The translations under genes were made by a program, and so were the position numbers. DNA of 36,229 nt from Alistipes sp. UBA940 (lineage in GTDB: Bacteria; Bacteroidota; Bacteroidia; Bacteroidales; Rikenellaceae), in assembly GCA_002293425.1 (NCBI GenBank), contig DBDE01000006.1:1-36229 (forward strand), given 5' to 3'. The notes below the pieces were generated by a model. That model was not told the origin of the DNA. It saw nothing but the letters and a program-made list of their open reading frames with translations, and ran no database searches. Positions 15,686-22,494 of this stretch are shown here, in pieces; within the stretch, counting starts at the first letter, position 1, and every line of letters begins with the position of its first letter.

Positions 15686-15716
15686 TTGGAAGTTATAATC
15701 AAAATTTATACCTTTG
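15686..15716 (+). promoter_or_regulatory. oxyR promoter
   Basis: TTG (15686-15688), 20 bases, then TACCTTTG (15709-15716), a full match to the Bacteroidetes -33/-7 pattern. The expected start near 15722 gives a leader of about 36 bases. Confidence 0.7.
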
Positions 15717-15758
15717 CGGCGTGAATTTTGCAGTTCCCAGTTCTAAATCTTCCGCATT

Positions 15759-16649
15759 ATGACAATAATTCAACTCGAATATTTGTTGGCAGTGGCCAAT
15801 CGGGGCAGTTTTTCGCTCGCCGCACAGGATTGTTTCGTCACCCAGCCGTCGCTCTCGATGCAGATCAAAGCTCTGGAAGAGGAGCTGGGGGTGGTTCTTT
15901 TGGATCGTTCCAAAAAGCCCGTCATCCCCACCGAGACGGGCGAGGTGGTGTTGCGCAATGCGCGCGAGGCACTCAAGAGCTATAATTATGTCCGCGAGTC
16001 GGTCAACGAGTTGAAGGGCGAGATTTCGGGAACTTTGCGCCTCGGCGTGATCCCGACGGTGGGCCCTTATCTGCTCCATAAATTTATTCCGACCTTCATT
16101 CGAAAGTATCCCAAGGTGGAGCTCGACATTTCGGAGATAGACGCGGTGGCTATCAACGAGATGTTGGAGCACGACCGGCTGGATGCCGCGCTTTTGGCGG
16201 GCGGCACGACCAACGAGGGCACGATGGAGTACGAGCTGTTCGGCGACCGGTTCCACGCCTATGTTTCGCCGTCGAACGATTTGTTCGAGCGGAGCAATAT
16301 CAGGGTGGAGGATATAGATATGAGGCAGATTATACTTTTGCGTCAGGGGCACTGTATGCGCGACCAGATAATCGAGATTTGCGGCCCGAACCGCTATGCC
16401 AAGTCTCGGTACAATTTCGAGTGTGGTTCGTTGGAGACGGTGATGCGGATGGTCGATTGCACGGGCGGGATGACCATTCTGCCCGAGATGGCCATTCCTT
16501 ATATCCCCGCCGACAAGAGGGACAACATAAAGCCGCTGGCCAAGGGGTTGTTGTCGCGCAAGATAGCTTTGGCGGTGAGGCGGACGTATGTCAAACACTC
16601 CATCATTTCCGCGTTGCGCGAGGCCGTTTTAGAAAGTCATAAAGATTAG
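15759..16649 (+). CDS. oxyR: OxyR-type LysR peroxide regulator
   Basis: A 296-residue LysR-family regulator. The helix-turn-helix is at residues 2-60 (QLEYLLAVANRGSFSLAAQ, TQPSLSMQIKALEEELG), followed by the ligand-sensing domain. The redox pair of OxyR is present: RQGHCMRDQIIEIC places Cys199 and Cys208 at exactly the Escherichia coli positions, with the same eight-residue spacing. It should sense hydrogen peroxide by disulphide formation and activate catalase and peroxidase genes. None of those is next to it. Its own promoter lies just upstream, and rsfS starts a new unit after it. Confidence 0.95.
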   Translation: MTIIQLEYLLAVANRGSFSLAAQDCFVTQPSLSMQIKALEEELGVVLLDRSKKPVIPTETGEVVLRNAREALKSYNYVRESVNELKGEISGTLRLGVIPTVGPYLLHKFIPTFIRKYPKVELDISEIDAVAINEMLEHDRLDAALLAGGTTNEGTMEYELFGDRFHAYVSPSNDLFERSNIRVEDIDMRQIILLRQGHCMRDQIIEICGPNRYAKSRYNFECGSLETVMRMVDCTGGMTILPEMAIPYIPADKRDNIKPLAKGLLSRKIALAVRRTYVKHSIISALREAVLESHKD

Positions 16650-16659
16650 CGGCGTTTCG

Positions 16660-16707
16660 GCAATGCTCAAATAAATTTGGCATTGCGCTCAACTTGCGCT
16701 ATATTTG
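16660..16707 (+). promoter_or_regulatory. rsfS-ftsH operon promoter with inverted repeat over the -33 region
   Basis: TTTG (16676-16679), 20 bases, then TATATTTG (16700-16707), 9 bases before the rsfS ATG. GCAATGC (16660-16666) and GCATTGC (16680-16686) form an inverted repeat that brackets the -33 box. It may be an operator or the end of the oxyR transcript; no T run follows it. Confidence 0.6.
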
Positions 16708-16716
16708 TCCCCTTGT

Positions 16717-17064
16717 ATGGATAAATTGTTGAAGACCATTGTCGAGGCGGCCGGAGATAAGAAGGCCAATAATATCGTGTCGTTGGATATGCGTGGGGTG
16801 GAGGGAGCTATTTGCAAGTATTTCGTGATATGCAGTGCCGATTCGACCACCCAGGTGGGTGCGATATGCGACGGGGTGGAGAAGGACGTTTTCGATCGCC
16901 TCGGCCAGAAAGTTTGGAGGGTGGACGGCAGGGCCAATTGCCTGTGGATAGCGATGGATTATGTCGACGTGGTGGTCCATATTTTTCAGACCGAGATGCG
17001 CGATTTTTATAAGCTCGAACAGCTGTGGGCCGATGCGCCCGTGACACGTTATGAAGAAGACTAA
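16717..17064 (+). CDS. rsfS: Ribosomal silencing factor RsfS
   Basis: A 115-residue RsfS (Iojap/YbeB family), which binds ribosomal protein uL14 and blocks joining of the subunits under starvation. Typical segments: NNIVSLDMRGVEGAICKYFVICSADSTTQ (written here across its length only by family likeness), GRANCLWIAMDYVDVVVHIF and REFY-like MRDFYKLEQLWADAP. The ATG at 16717 follows the -7 box by 9 bases; an upstream TTG at 16705 lies inside that box. The 3' end overlaps ftsH by 14 bases, the usual Bacteroidetes order. Confidence 0.95.
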   Translation: MDKLLKTIVEAAGDKKANNIVSLDMRGVEGAICKYFVICSADSTTQVGAICDGVEKDVFDRLGQKVWRVDGRANCLWIAMDYVDVVVHIFQTEMRDFYKLEQLWADAPVTRYEED

Positions 17065-18910
17065 TATCAAACCTGTTTTACCCTCCAAGCCTGCCGGAAA
17101 GCCCTCTCCGTTTATGTGGGGTTGGCTGGTTATTTTTGCTTTGACGCTGGTGTGGTGGGTGTTTGTGGGCAACGAGGCGGGAGCGCCGAAAGCGAGCAAT
17201 TGGAGCGAGGTGAAGGAGCTGGTTTCGAAGGGCGAGGTGGAGAAGATAGTGGTGGTCAATCGCGAGCGGGCGGAGGTTTTTGTCGAGGGGCAGGATGCGG
17301 CGGCGTATGAATTTACCATCGGGTCGGTGGAGGTTTTCGACAACGACCTCAAGCAGGCCAATGAACAGTTCGGGCAGAGTGTCGTGCTCGATTATCGCAA
17401 TGAGCGGGGCGGTTTTCTGGGGACGTTGGTGGGCTTTTTGCCGTGGCTGCTTATTATCGGTTTTTGGATATTTTTGATGCGCGGTATGGGGGGTGCGATG
17501 GGCGGCCCGGGCGGTATGATGGGGGTGGGGCGCGCCAAGGCTCAGATTTTCGATAAGGAGAAGCAGGAGAAGATAACCTTTAAGGATGTTGCGGGGTTGG
17601 AGGAGGCCAAGGTGGAGATAATGGAGATAGTCGACTTCCTCAAAAAGCCCGAGAAGTATAAGGATTTGGGGGGCAAGATTCCTAAGGGGGCGTTGTTGGT
17701 TGGTCCTCCGGGTACGGGCAAGACGTTGCTGGCCAAGGCGGTGGCGGGTGAGGCCGATGTGCCGTTCCTGTCGATAAGCGGGAGCGATTTTGTGGAGATG
17801 TTTGTCGGGGTGGGAGCTTCGCGTGTTCGCGACCTGTTCCGGCAGGCTAAGGAGAAGGCTCCGTGTATCCTTTTTATCGACGAGATCGACGCCATCGGGC
17901 GGGCGCGTGGACGTGGAGCGGGTAGCTTCGGGGGCAACGACGAGAGAGAGAGTACCCTCAACCAGTTGCTTACCGAGATGGACGGGTTTGGGACGAATGC
18001 GGGGGTGATACTTTTGGCGGCGACCAACAGGGCCGATATTTTGGATAAGGCGTTGATGCGTGCGGGTCGGTTCGACAGGCAGATAGAGGTGGGGTTGCCG
18101 GAGATACGGGAGCGGGAGCAGATTTTCGATGTTCATTTGAAGAAATTGAAGCTTGCGCGGGGGTTGGATCGCTCGTTCCTGGCCAAGCAGACGCCCGGGT
18201 TTTCGGGTGCCGACATTGCCAATGTGTGTAACGAGGCTGCTTTGATCGCGGCGCGGGGTAATAAGAGCTCGGTGGGCAAGGCCGATTTTTCGGCGGCCAT
18301 AGATCGGATAGTGGGCGGGTTGGAGCGGCGCAGTTTGGTGATGAGCCCTGAGGAGAAGAAGTTGACGGCGTTCCACGAGGCGGGTCACGCGACGGTGAGC
18401 TGGTTCTTGAAAAACGCCGACCCGTTGATCAAGGTCACGATTATTCCGCGGGGCAAGGCGTTGGGAGCGTCGTGGTACCTGCCCGATGAGCGGCATAATA
18501 CGACCAGGGAGCAGTTTTTGGATAAGATCGCGTCGCTGTTGGGGGGACGGGTGACGGAGCAGATGTTTTTCGGAACCGCCGAGACCGGGGCGTTGAACGA
18601 TTTGGAGCGGGCGACCAAGATGGCTTACGCTATGGTGGCCTTTTTCGGAATGAGCGAGCGGATTGGGAACCTCTCTTATTACGACTCGACGGGCAATAGC
18701 GATATGGCGTTTACCAAGCCGTTCAGCGAGAAGACCGCGCAGCAGATCGACGAGGAGACCAAGAAGATACTTTTGGAGGCGGAGGCTATGGCTCGGGAGG
18801 TTATCGAAGCTCACCGTGAGGGTTTGACCCGGCTTGCCGAGAGGTTGTTGGAGCGCGAGACGGTGTTTACGGAGGATGTCGAGGAGATTTTGGGGGCGCG
18901 CAATGGGTGA
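17051..18910 (+). CDS. ftsH: ATP-dependent zinc metalloprotease FtsH
   Basis: A 619-residue membrane-anchored AAA+ protease that degrades misfolded membrane proteins and short-lived regulators. Two membrane segments (about residues 22-40 and 120-140) flank a small periplasmic domain. The AAA module has Walker A GPPGTGKT (218-225), Walker B CILFIDEIDAIGRARG and the arginine-finger region RAGRFDRQIEVGLP. The zinc site is HEAGH at 442-446, with the third ligand in GALNDLERAT. Length is a little short of the usual 640-700 because the C-terminal tail is short. It overlaps rsfS (14 bases) and cdsA (8 bases). Confidence 0.98.
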   Translation: MKKTNIKPVLPSKPAGKPSPFMWGWLVIFALTLVWWVFVGNEAGAPKASNWSEVKELVSKGEVEKIVVVNRERAEVFVEGQDAAAYEFTIGSVEVFDNDLKQANEQFGQSVVLDYRNERGGFLGTLVGFLPWLLIIGFWIFLMRGMGGAMGGPGGMMGVGRAKAQIFDKEKQEKITFKDVAGLEEAKVEIMEIVDFLKKPEKYKDLGGKIPKGALLVGPPGTGKTLLAKAVAGEADVPFLSISGSDFVEMFVGVGASRVRDLFRQAKEKAPCILFIDEIDAIGRARGRGAGSFGGNDERESTLNQLLTEMDGFGTNAGVILLAATNRADILDKALMRAGRFDRQIEVGLPEIREREQIFDVHLKKLKLARGLDRSFLAKQTPGFSGADIANVCNEAALIAARGNKSSVGKADFSAAIDRIVGGLERRSLVMSPEEKKLTAFHEAGHATVSWFLKNADPLIKVTIIPRGKALGASWYLPDERHNTTREQFLDKIASLLGGRVTEQMFFGTAETGALNDLERATKMAYAMVAFFGMSERIGNLSYYDSTGNSDMAFTKPFSEKTAQQIDEETKKILLEAEAMAREVIEAHREGLTRLAERLLERETVFTEDVEEILGARNG

Positions 18911-19559
18911 GTTTGTTAGGAGATCGTTGACGGGGATCGGGTTTGTGGCCGTTGTGGTTGGGGCTGTGTTGTATTCTTTTCTCTCTTTCGCGGTCTTGTT
19001 GGCGGTTGTTTTGGTGGGGTGTTTGGTGGAGTATTTCAGGCTCGCGAGGTTCTCGTTTTTGAGTTTTTTGGGTGCTGTTGTTTTCATCGTTTTGCCGCTG
19101 TTTACGTTTATGTTTTTCCGTATGGGCGAAGATATTGCCGAAGCCCGACCGGCAACCGACGGTTGGGTTACGCTGATGATTTTTGCGACTATTTGGGCGA
19201 ATGATGTGGCGGCCTATTTGACCGGAAGTCGGTGGGGTCGGCACAAGATGGCACCGAAGATTTCGCCCAGGAAGAGCTGGGAGGGGTTTGTCGGGGGGAT
19301 TGTGGGGGCTGTTGCGGTTGGGGGCGTGATGATTTGGTTTTTCGGGCTTCCCTGTTATTACGTTGTTGCCACTCCGGTTATTGCTCTTGCGGCTGTTGGG
19401 GGCGATTTGGCGGAGAGTTGGTTGAAACGGCGGGCGGGGGTGAAGGATTCGGGGCGGGTGTTTCCCGGGCACGGTGGGTTTTTGGATCGGTTCGATGCGG
19501 TGTTGGGGGTCGGGACGGTTGGTTTTTTGTCAATGGTTATATTTTTGTTGTTTAGATGA
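18903..19559 (+). CDS. cdsA: Phosphatidate cytidylyltransferase, short form
   Basis: CdsA makes CDP-diacylglycerol from phosphatidate and CTP, the branch point of phospholipid synthesis. The 218-residue membrane protein has the full family signature at residues 172-198 (SWLKRRAGVKDSGRVFPGHG, then GFLDRFD). NDVAAYLTGSRWGRHKMAPKISPRKSWEG is the preceding conserved block (stated here by its ends, NDVAAY and KSWEG). It is about 50-60 residues shorter than most CdsA proteins, with fewer helices in the N-terminal half. The ATG at 18903 overlaps the ftsH stop; the longer frame to 18834 lies within ftsH. The stop overlaps psd as ATGA. Product and next enzyme share a pathway. Confidence 0.93.
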   Translation: MGEFVRRSLTGIGFVAVVVGAVLYSFLSFAVLLAVVLVGCLVEYFRLARFSFLSFLGAVVFIVLPLFTFMFFRMGEDIAEARPATDGWVTLMIFATIWANDVAAYLTGSRWGRHKMAPKISPRKSWEGFVGGIVGAVAVGGVMIWFFGLPCYYVVATPVIALAAVGGDLAESWLKRRAGVKDSGRVFPGHGGFLDRFDAVLGVGTVGFLSMVIFLLFR

Positions 19560-20242
19560 ATATCAGTAAGGAGGCTCGGGTGGTGGTGCCCGCGGCGGTG
19601 GTTGTGTTGGGTTTTTTGACCCTTTTGTTTATTTTTCTCTCTATGCTGGCTTTTGCCGGCACTCCTTTTGTTCGGGGTTGGATGGTGGCGGGTTTTTGGG
19701 GAGCGGCGGGGGTGGTGACGTTGGGGTTTGTGGTTTGGTTTTTTCGGGTTCCCGGTCGGCCGGTTCTCAGGGACGAGGCTTCGGTGTTTTCGCCGTGCGA
19801 CGGAAGGGTGATAGGGGTCGAGCAGGTGACGGAAGATGAGGTGACGGGTGAGCGGAGGTTGAAGATTTCGGTTTTTATGTCTATTACGGATGTCCATCTC
19901 AATTGGTTTCCGGTGGGTGGCGAGGTGGTCTATTTCAAGCACCATAACGGCCATTATCATATTGCTTCGCATCCGAAGGAGAGCGAGGACAACGAGCACA
20001 CGACCATTGCGGTCGAGTCGGGTCGCGGGGTGGTGGTTTTTCGGCAGATAGCGGGGTTTGTGGCTCGGCGGATCGTGTCGTATGCGAGGGTGGGCGCGGT
20101 TGTGGAGCAGAATACTCCTTGCGGGTTCATTAAGTTCGGCAGCCGGATGAATGTTTATGTTCCGGCGGGCGCCGAGGTTTTGGTCGGGAAGGGCGATCGG
20201 GTCGTCGGTTCGCAGACGGTTATTGCACGGCTGGGGATATGA
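19556..20242 (+). CDS. psd: Phosphatidylserine decarboxylase
   Basis: A 228-residue short-type (archaeal-like) Psd that makes phosphatidylethanolamine. Two hydrophobic N-terminal segments anchor it. The conserved SPCDGRVIGVEQV, SVFMSITDVHLNWFPVGG and KHHNGHYHIASHPKESEDNE blocks are present (the last split here at its middle in the protein at about residues 137-158). The self-cleavage site is FGSRMNVYVP: Gly195/Ser196 should split to leave the pyruvoyl group on the small subunit. ATGA overlaps on both sides link it with cdsA and the riboflavin kinase. Confidence 0.96.
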   Translation: MNISKEARVVVPAAVVVLGFLTLLFIFLSMLAFAGTPFVRGWMVAGFWGAAGVVTLGFVVWFFRVPGRPVLRDEASVFSPCDGRVIGVEQVTEDEVTGERRLKISVFMSITDVHLNWFPVGGEVVYFKHHNGHYHIASHPKESEDNEHTTIAVESGRGVVVFRQIAGFVARRIVSYARVGAVVEQNTPCGFIKFGSRMNVYVPAGAEVLVGKGDRVVGSQTVIARLGI

Positions 20243-20574
20243 CGCGGGGCACGGTGGTTCGGGGCACGGTGGTTCACGGTCGTGGGTTGGGGCGTGGGTT
20301 GGGCTATCCGACGGCCAATATTGCGCTCGATGGCACGGATGTTCGGGGGGGTGTTTGGGAGGCGCGGGTGGGTTCTCATCGGGCCGTTGCGTTTGTCGAC
20401 GGGGGGGCAGACGGGGGGGTGTTGGAGGTGCACATTCTCGGGTTTTCGGGCGACCTTTACGGTTCTGTCATCGAGGTGGAGTTGTTGAGATTCATACGGC
20501 CGAAAATAGTTTTTTCCTCTCCCGAGGAGCTCAGAAGCCAGATTGCGGAGGATATTTTATTGATCGATAATTAA
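20239..20574 (+). CDS. Stand-alone riboflavin kinase domain
   Basis: A 111-residue protein equal to the C-terminal kinase domain of RibF, without the FAD synthetase domain. GTVVHGRGLGRGLGYPTANI contains the GYPTAN motif (22-27) that binds ATP and metal; EVHILGFSGDLYG has the probable catalytic Glu63; RFIRPKIVFSSPEELRSQIAED closes the fold. It should phosphorylate riboflavin to FMN. Oddities are its place at the end of a phospholipid operon and an exact 15-base tandem duplication (20246-20260 and 20261-20275) that makes the N-terminus read GTVVRGTVVHG. The start overlaps psd as ATGA. A full-length ribF probably exists elsewhere (inference). Confidence 0.85.
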   Translation: MTRGTVVRGTVVHGRGLGRGLGYPTANIALDGTDVRGGVWEARVGSHRAVAFVDGGADGGVLEVHILGFSGDLYGSVIEVELLRFIRPKIVFSSPEELRSQIAEDILLIDN

Positions 20575-20650
20575 TTTTTTCAGCCCGCCCGACCCCCCAA
20601 CGGGCGGGGCTGACGATTCGCAAAGCGAATCGAAATCATTTTCACTCATT
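20575..20650 (+). repeat. Two-hairpin element between riboflavin kinase and ahcY
   Basis: After TAATTTTTT come hairpin CAGCCCGCCCG/CGGGCGGGGCTG (20581-20612, one bulge) and hairpin CGATTCGC-aaa-GCGAATCG (20614-20632), then AAA. A 23-base part of the first hairpin recurs inverted at 36207-36229 in ispH. It could terminate the upstream operon (inference); no clear ahcY promoter box is seen. Confidence 0.8.
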
Positions 20651-22039
20651 ATGGATTATAAGGTTGCTGATATTGGCTTGGCCGAGTGGGGCCGCAAGGA
20701 GATAGAGATCGCTTGTCACGAGATGCCCGGGCTCGTGGCATTGAGGGCTAAGTATGGTAAGACGAAACCTTTGCGCGGGGCACGGATTATGGGGTCGTTG
20801 CATATGACTATCCAGACGGCGGTGTTGATCGAGACGCTGGTCGAGCTGGGGGCGGAGGTGAGGTGGTGCAGTTGTAATATTTTTTCGACCCAGGATCACG
20901 CGGCGGCGGCGATTGCGGCGGCGGGGGTTCCGGTTTTTGCGTGGAAGGGCGAGACGCTGGAACAGTATTGGTGGTGCACGGTGCAGGCGTTGAGCTTTCC
21001 GGATGGCAGGGGGCCCAATTTGATCGTCGACGACGGGGGCGATGCGACGCTGTTGATCCATAAGGGGTGGGCGGCCGAGAACAACGCCGAAAGCCTGAAT
21101 TATGCGCCCGAGAGCTATGAGGAACAGGTGGTTATCGAGACGTTGAAACGCGTTCTGGCGGATGAACCGCACAAGTGGCACAATTGTGTTGCCGATTTAA
21201 AGGGGGTTTCGGAGGAGACCACCACGGGGGTGCACCGGTTGTACAGGATGCTTGAAAAGGGCGAGTTGCTTTTTCCGGCCATCAATGTGAACGACTCGGT
21301 GACGAAGAGCAAGTTCGACAATCTTTACGGTTGCCGTGAGTCGTTGGCGGATGGCATTAAGCGGGCGACGGATGTGATGATTGCGGGTAAGGTGGTGGTG
21401 GTTTGCGGTTATGGCGACGTGGGGAAGGGGTGTGCCAGATCGATGAGGAGCTATGGGGCGCGGGTTATTGTTACGGAGATCGACCCGATTTGCGCTTTGC
21501 AGGCGGCGATGGAGGGCTTCGAGGTGATGACGGTGGATGATGCGCTCTCGGAGGGGAACATTTATGTGACGTGTACGGGCAATCGCGATATTATCACGCT
21601 CGAACAGATGGAGCGGATGAGGGATCAGTCGATTGTGTGCAACATCGGCCACTTCGACAATGAGATCCAGGTTTCGCGGTTGGAGGGTGCTGCGACCAGG
21701 AGCACCGTGAAGCCGCAGGTCGACAGGTACACTTTTGCGGACGGGCACTCGATTTTTCTTTTGGCGGAGGGTCGGTTGGTGAATTTGGGTTGCGCGACGG
21801 GCCATCCGTCGTTTGTGATGAGTACGTCGTTTACCAATCAGGTGCTGGCTCAGCTTATGTTGTGGGAGAACGATATGGCGGTGGGGGTTCACCGCTTGCC
21901 GAAAGGATTGGACGAACAGGTTGCGCGGTTGCATTTGGGCAGTCTCGGGGTGCGGTTGACCACCCTGACACCGGAGCAGTCGAGGTATATCGACACTCCT
22001 GTCGGCGGCCCCTTCAAGCCCGAACATTATCGGTATTGA
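20651..22039 (+). CDS. ahcY: S-adenosylhomocysteinase
   Basis: A 462-residue AdoHcy hydrolase, which splits S-adenosylhomocysteine to homocysteine and adenosine. Motifs: ADIGLAEWGRKEIEIA at the start, GSLHMTIQTAVLIETL, CNIFSTQDHAAAAIA, VDDGGDATLL, the NAD-binding loop VVVCGYGDVGKGCARSM, CNIGHFDNEI and the C-terminal VGGPFKPEHYRY with its conserved Lys and Tyr. Length fits the bacterial class with the 40-residue insertion. Its last 39 bases (22001-22039) are repeated exactly at 22374-22412. No neighbouring gene is in the same pathway; metX lies about 5 kb upstream. Confidence 0.97.
   Translation: MDYKVADIGLAEWGRKEIEIACHEMPGLVALRAKYGKTKPLRGARIMGSLHMTIQTAVLIETLVELGAEVRWCSCNIFSTQDHAAAAIAAAGVPVFAWKGETLEQYWWCTVQALSFPDGRGPNLIVDDGGDATLLIHKGWAAENNAESLNYAPESYEEQVVIETLKRVLADEPHKWHNCVADLKGVSEETTTGVHRLYRMLEKGELLFPAINVNDSVTKSKFDNLYGCRESLADGIKRATDVMIAGKVVVVCGYGDVGKGCARSMRSYGARVIVTEIDPICALQAAMEGFEVMTVDDALSEGNIYVTCTGNRDIITLEQMERMRDQSIVCNIGHFDNEIQVSRLEGAATRSTVKPQVDRYTFADGHSIFLLAEGRLVNLGCATGHPSFVMSTSFTNQVLAQLMLWENDMAVGVHRLPKGLDEQVARLHLGSLGVRLTTLTPEQSRYIDTPVGGPFKPEHYRY
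22001..22039 (+). repeat. 39-bp direct repeat, copy 1 (3' end of ahcY)
   Basis: The 39 bases from GTCGGCGGCC to the stop TATTGA are identical to 22374-22412. Together the copies bracket 334 bp with the RNA gene. Confidence 0.95.
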
Positions 22040-22065
22040 GTCGACGATTATTGAGATTTAATTAT

Positions 22066-22073
22066 TATCTTTG
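22066..22073 (+). promoter_or_regulatory. -7 promoter box of the RNA downstream of ahcY
   Basis: TATCTTTG fully matches TAnnTTTG; the expected start is near 22080. A -33 box at the right distance is not obvious. Confidence 0.6.
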
Positions 22074-22079
22074 CAGTGA

Positions 22080-22272
22080 AATAGGAGTTTGACAACTCTT
22101 GAATCGAGTTCCGTAAATTACCACGTTTGCTCAAAACCTTGATTCGGATTGTCTGCTCGGGGCGTGTCTTGGCACTTGTTGTGCTTTGGGACGGCTCTGG
22201 GCGTGGGCAATTTTTTAAGGTTTGGGGTTGTGGTAAACCTACGGGCTCGGAAATTGTTCCGCGCCTTTTTTT
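22080..22272 (+). ncRNA. Rod-shaped structured RNA with own promoter and terminator
   Basis: About 190 bases between a TATCTTTG box and a terminator (CGGAA-attg-TTCCG, then T7 at 22266-22272). A small hairpin GAGTT-tgac-AACTC comes first. Then a long rod: GAG/CTC (22106-22108 with 22246-22248), CCGTA/TACGG (22111-22115 with 22240-22244), TTACCAC/GTGGTAA (22118-22124 with 22230-22236), AAACCTT/AAGGTTT (22134-22140 with 22217-22223), ATTGTC/GGCAAT (22148-22153 with 22206-22211) and an apical GTC..GCAC/GTGC..GAC hairpin. This is not tmRNA (no tag frame) nor RNase P (no conserved core). A promoter-to-terminator rod fits a Bacteroidales 6S-type RNA, but so does the RNA at 2045-2250; identity is open. 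Confidence 0.65.
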
Positions 22273-22333
22273 GTGCGCGGCTGTGAGACGACATTTTCCC
22301 AAAAAGCAGCTATTGTACACCTTGTTCCGCAGG

Positions 22334-22367
22334 AACCCCTTGCTCTCCGAAGCAGGGGTTTTTGTTT
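22334..22367 (+). terminator. Rho-independent terminator
   Basis: AACCCC-t-TGCT-ctccga-AGCA-GGGGTT followed by TTTTTG. It is the second and stronger stop signal of the cassette, about 90 bases after the RNA's first terminator, so a longer RNA of about 285 bases may also exist. Confidence 0.85.
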
Positions 22368-22373
22368 TCGCCC

Positions 22374-22412
22374 GTCGGCGGCCCCTTCAAGCCCGAACAT
22401 TATCGGTATTGA
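22374..22412 (+). repeat. 39-bp direct repeat, copy 2
   Basis: An exact copy of the end of ahcY, stop codon included, with no gene in front of it. It is followed by an ordinary GATTAATG array. Confidence 0.95.
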
Positions 22413-22494
22413 TCAGTGATTAATGATTAATGGGCTACGCGGAAGCCACGCAGACCTCGAAAAAACTCGTAATTCGTAACTCGTAACTCGTAAT
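22413..22494. repeat. Array, GGCTACGCG core, part of hairpin 2, array
   Basis: GTGATTAATGATTAATG, then GGGCTACGCGGAAGCCACGC, then GCAGACCTCGAAAAA (half of the CGAGGTC-type hairpin), then four CTCGTAATT-like words that run up to the proC stop codon. Confidence 0.7.

Noticed and set aside
17078..19087. 669-codon open frame on the minus strand
   Set aside because: It mirrors ftsH and cdsA, which are certain; a result of high G+C on the opposite strand.
22080..22272. tmRNA, RNase P RNA or SRP RNA
   Set aside because: No tag-peptide frame ending in Ala-Ala, no conserved RNase P core and no SRP GGAA apical domain could be found.
22127..22423. 98-codon plus-strand frame over the RNA cassette
   Set aside because: It crosses two terminators and the stem regions and has no protein-like pattern.
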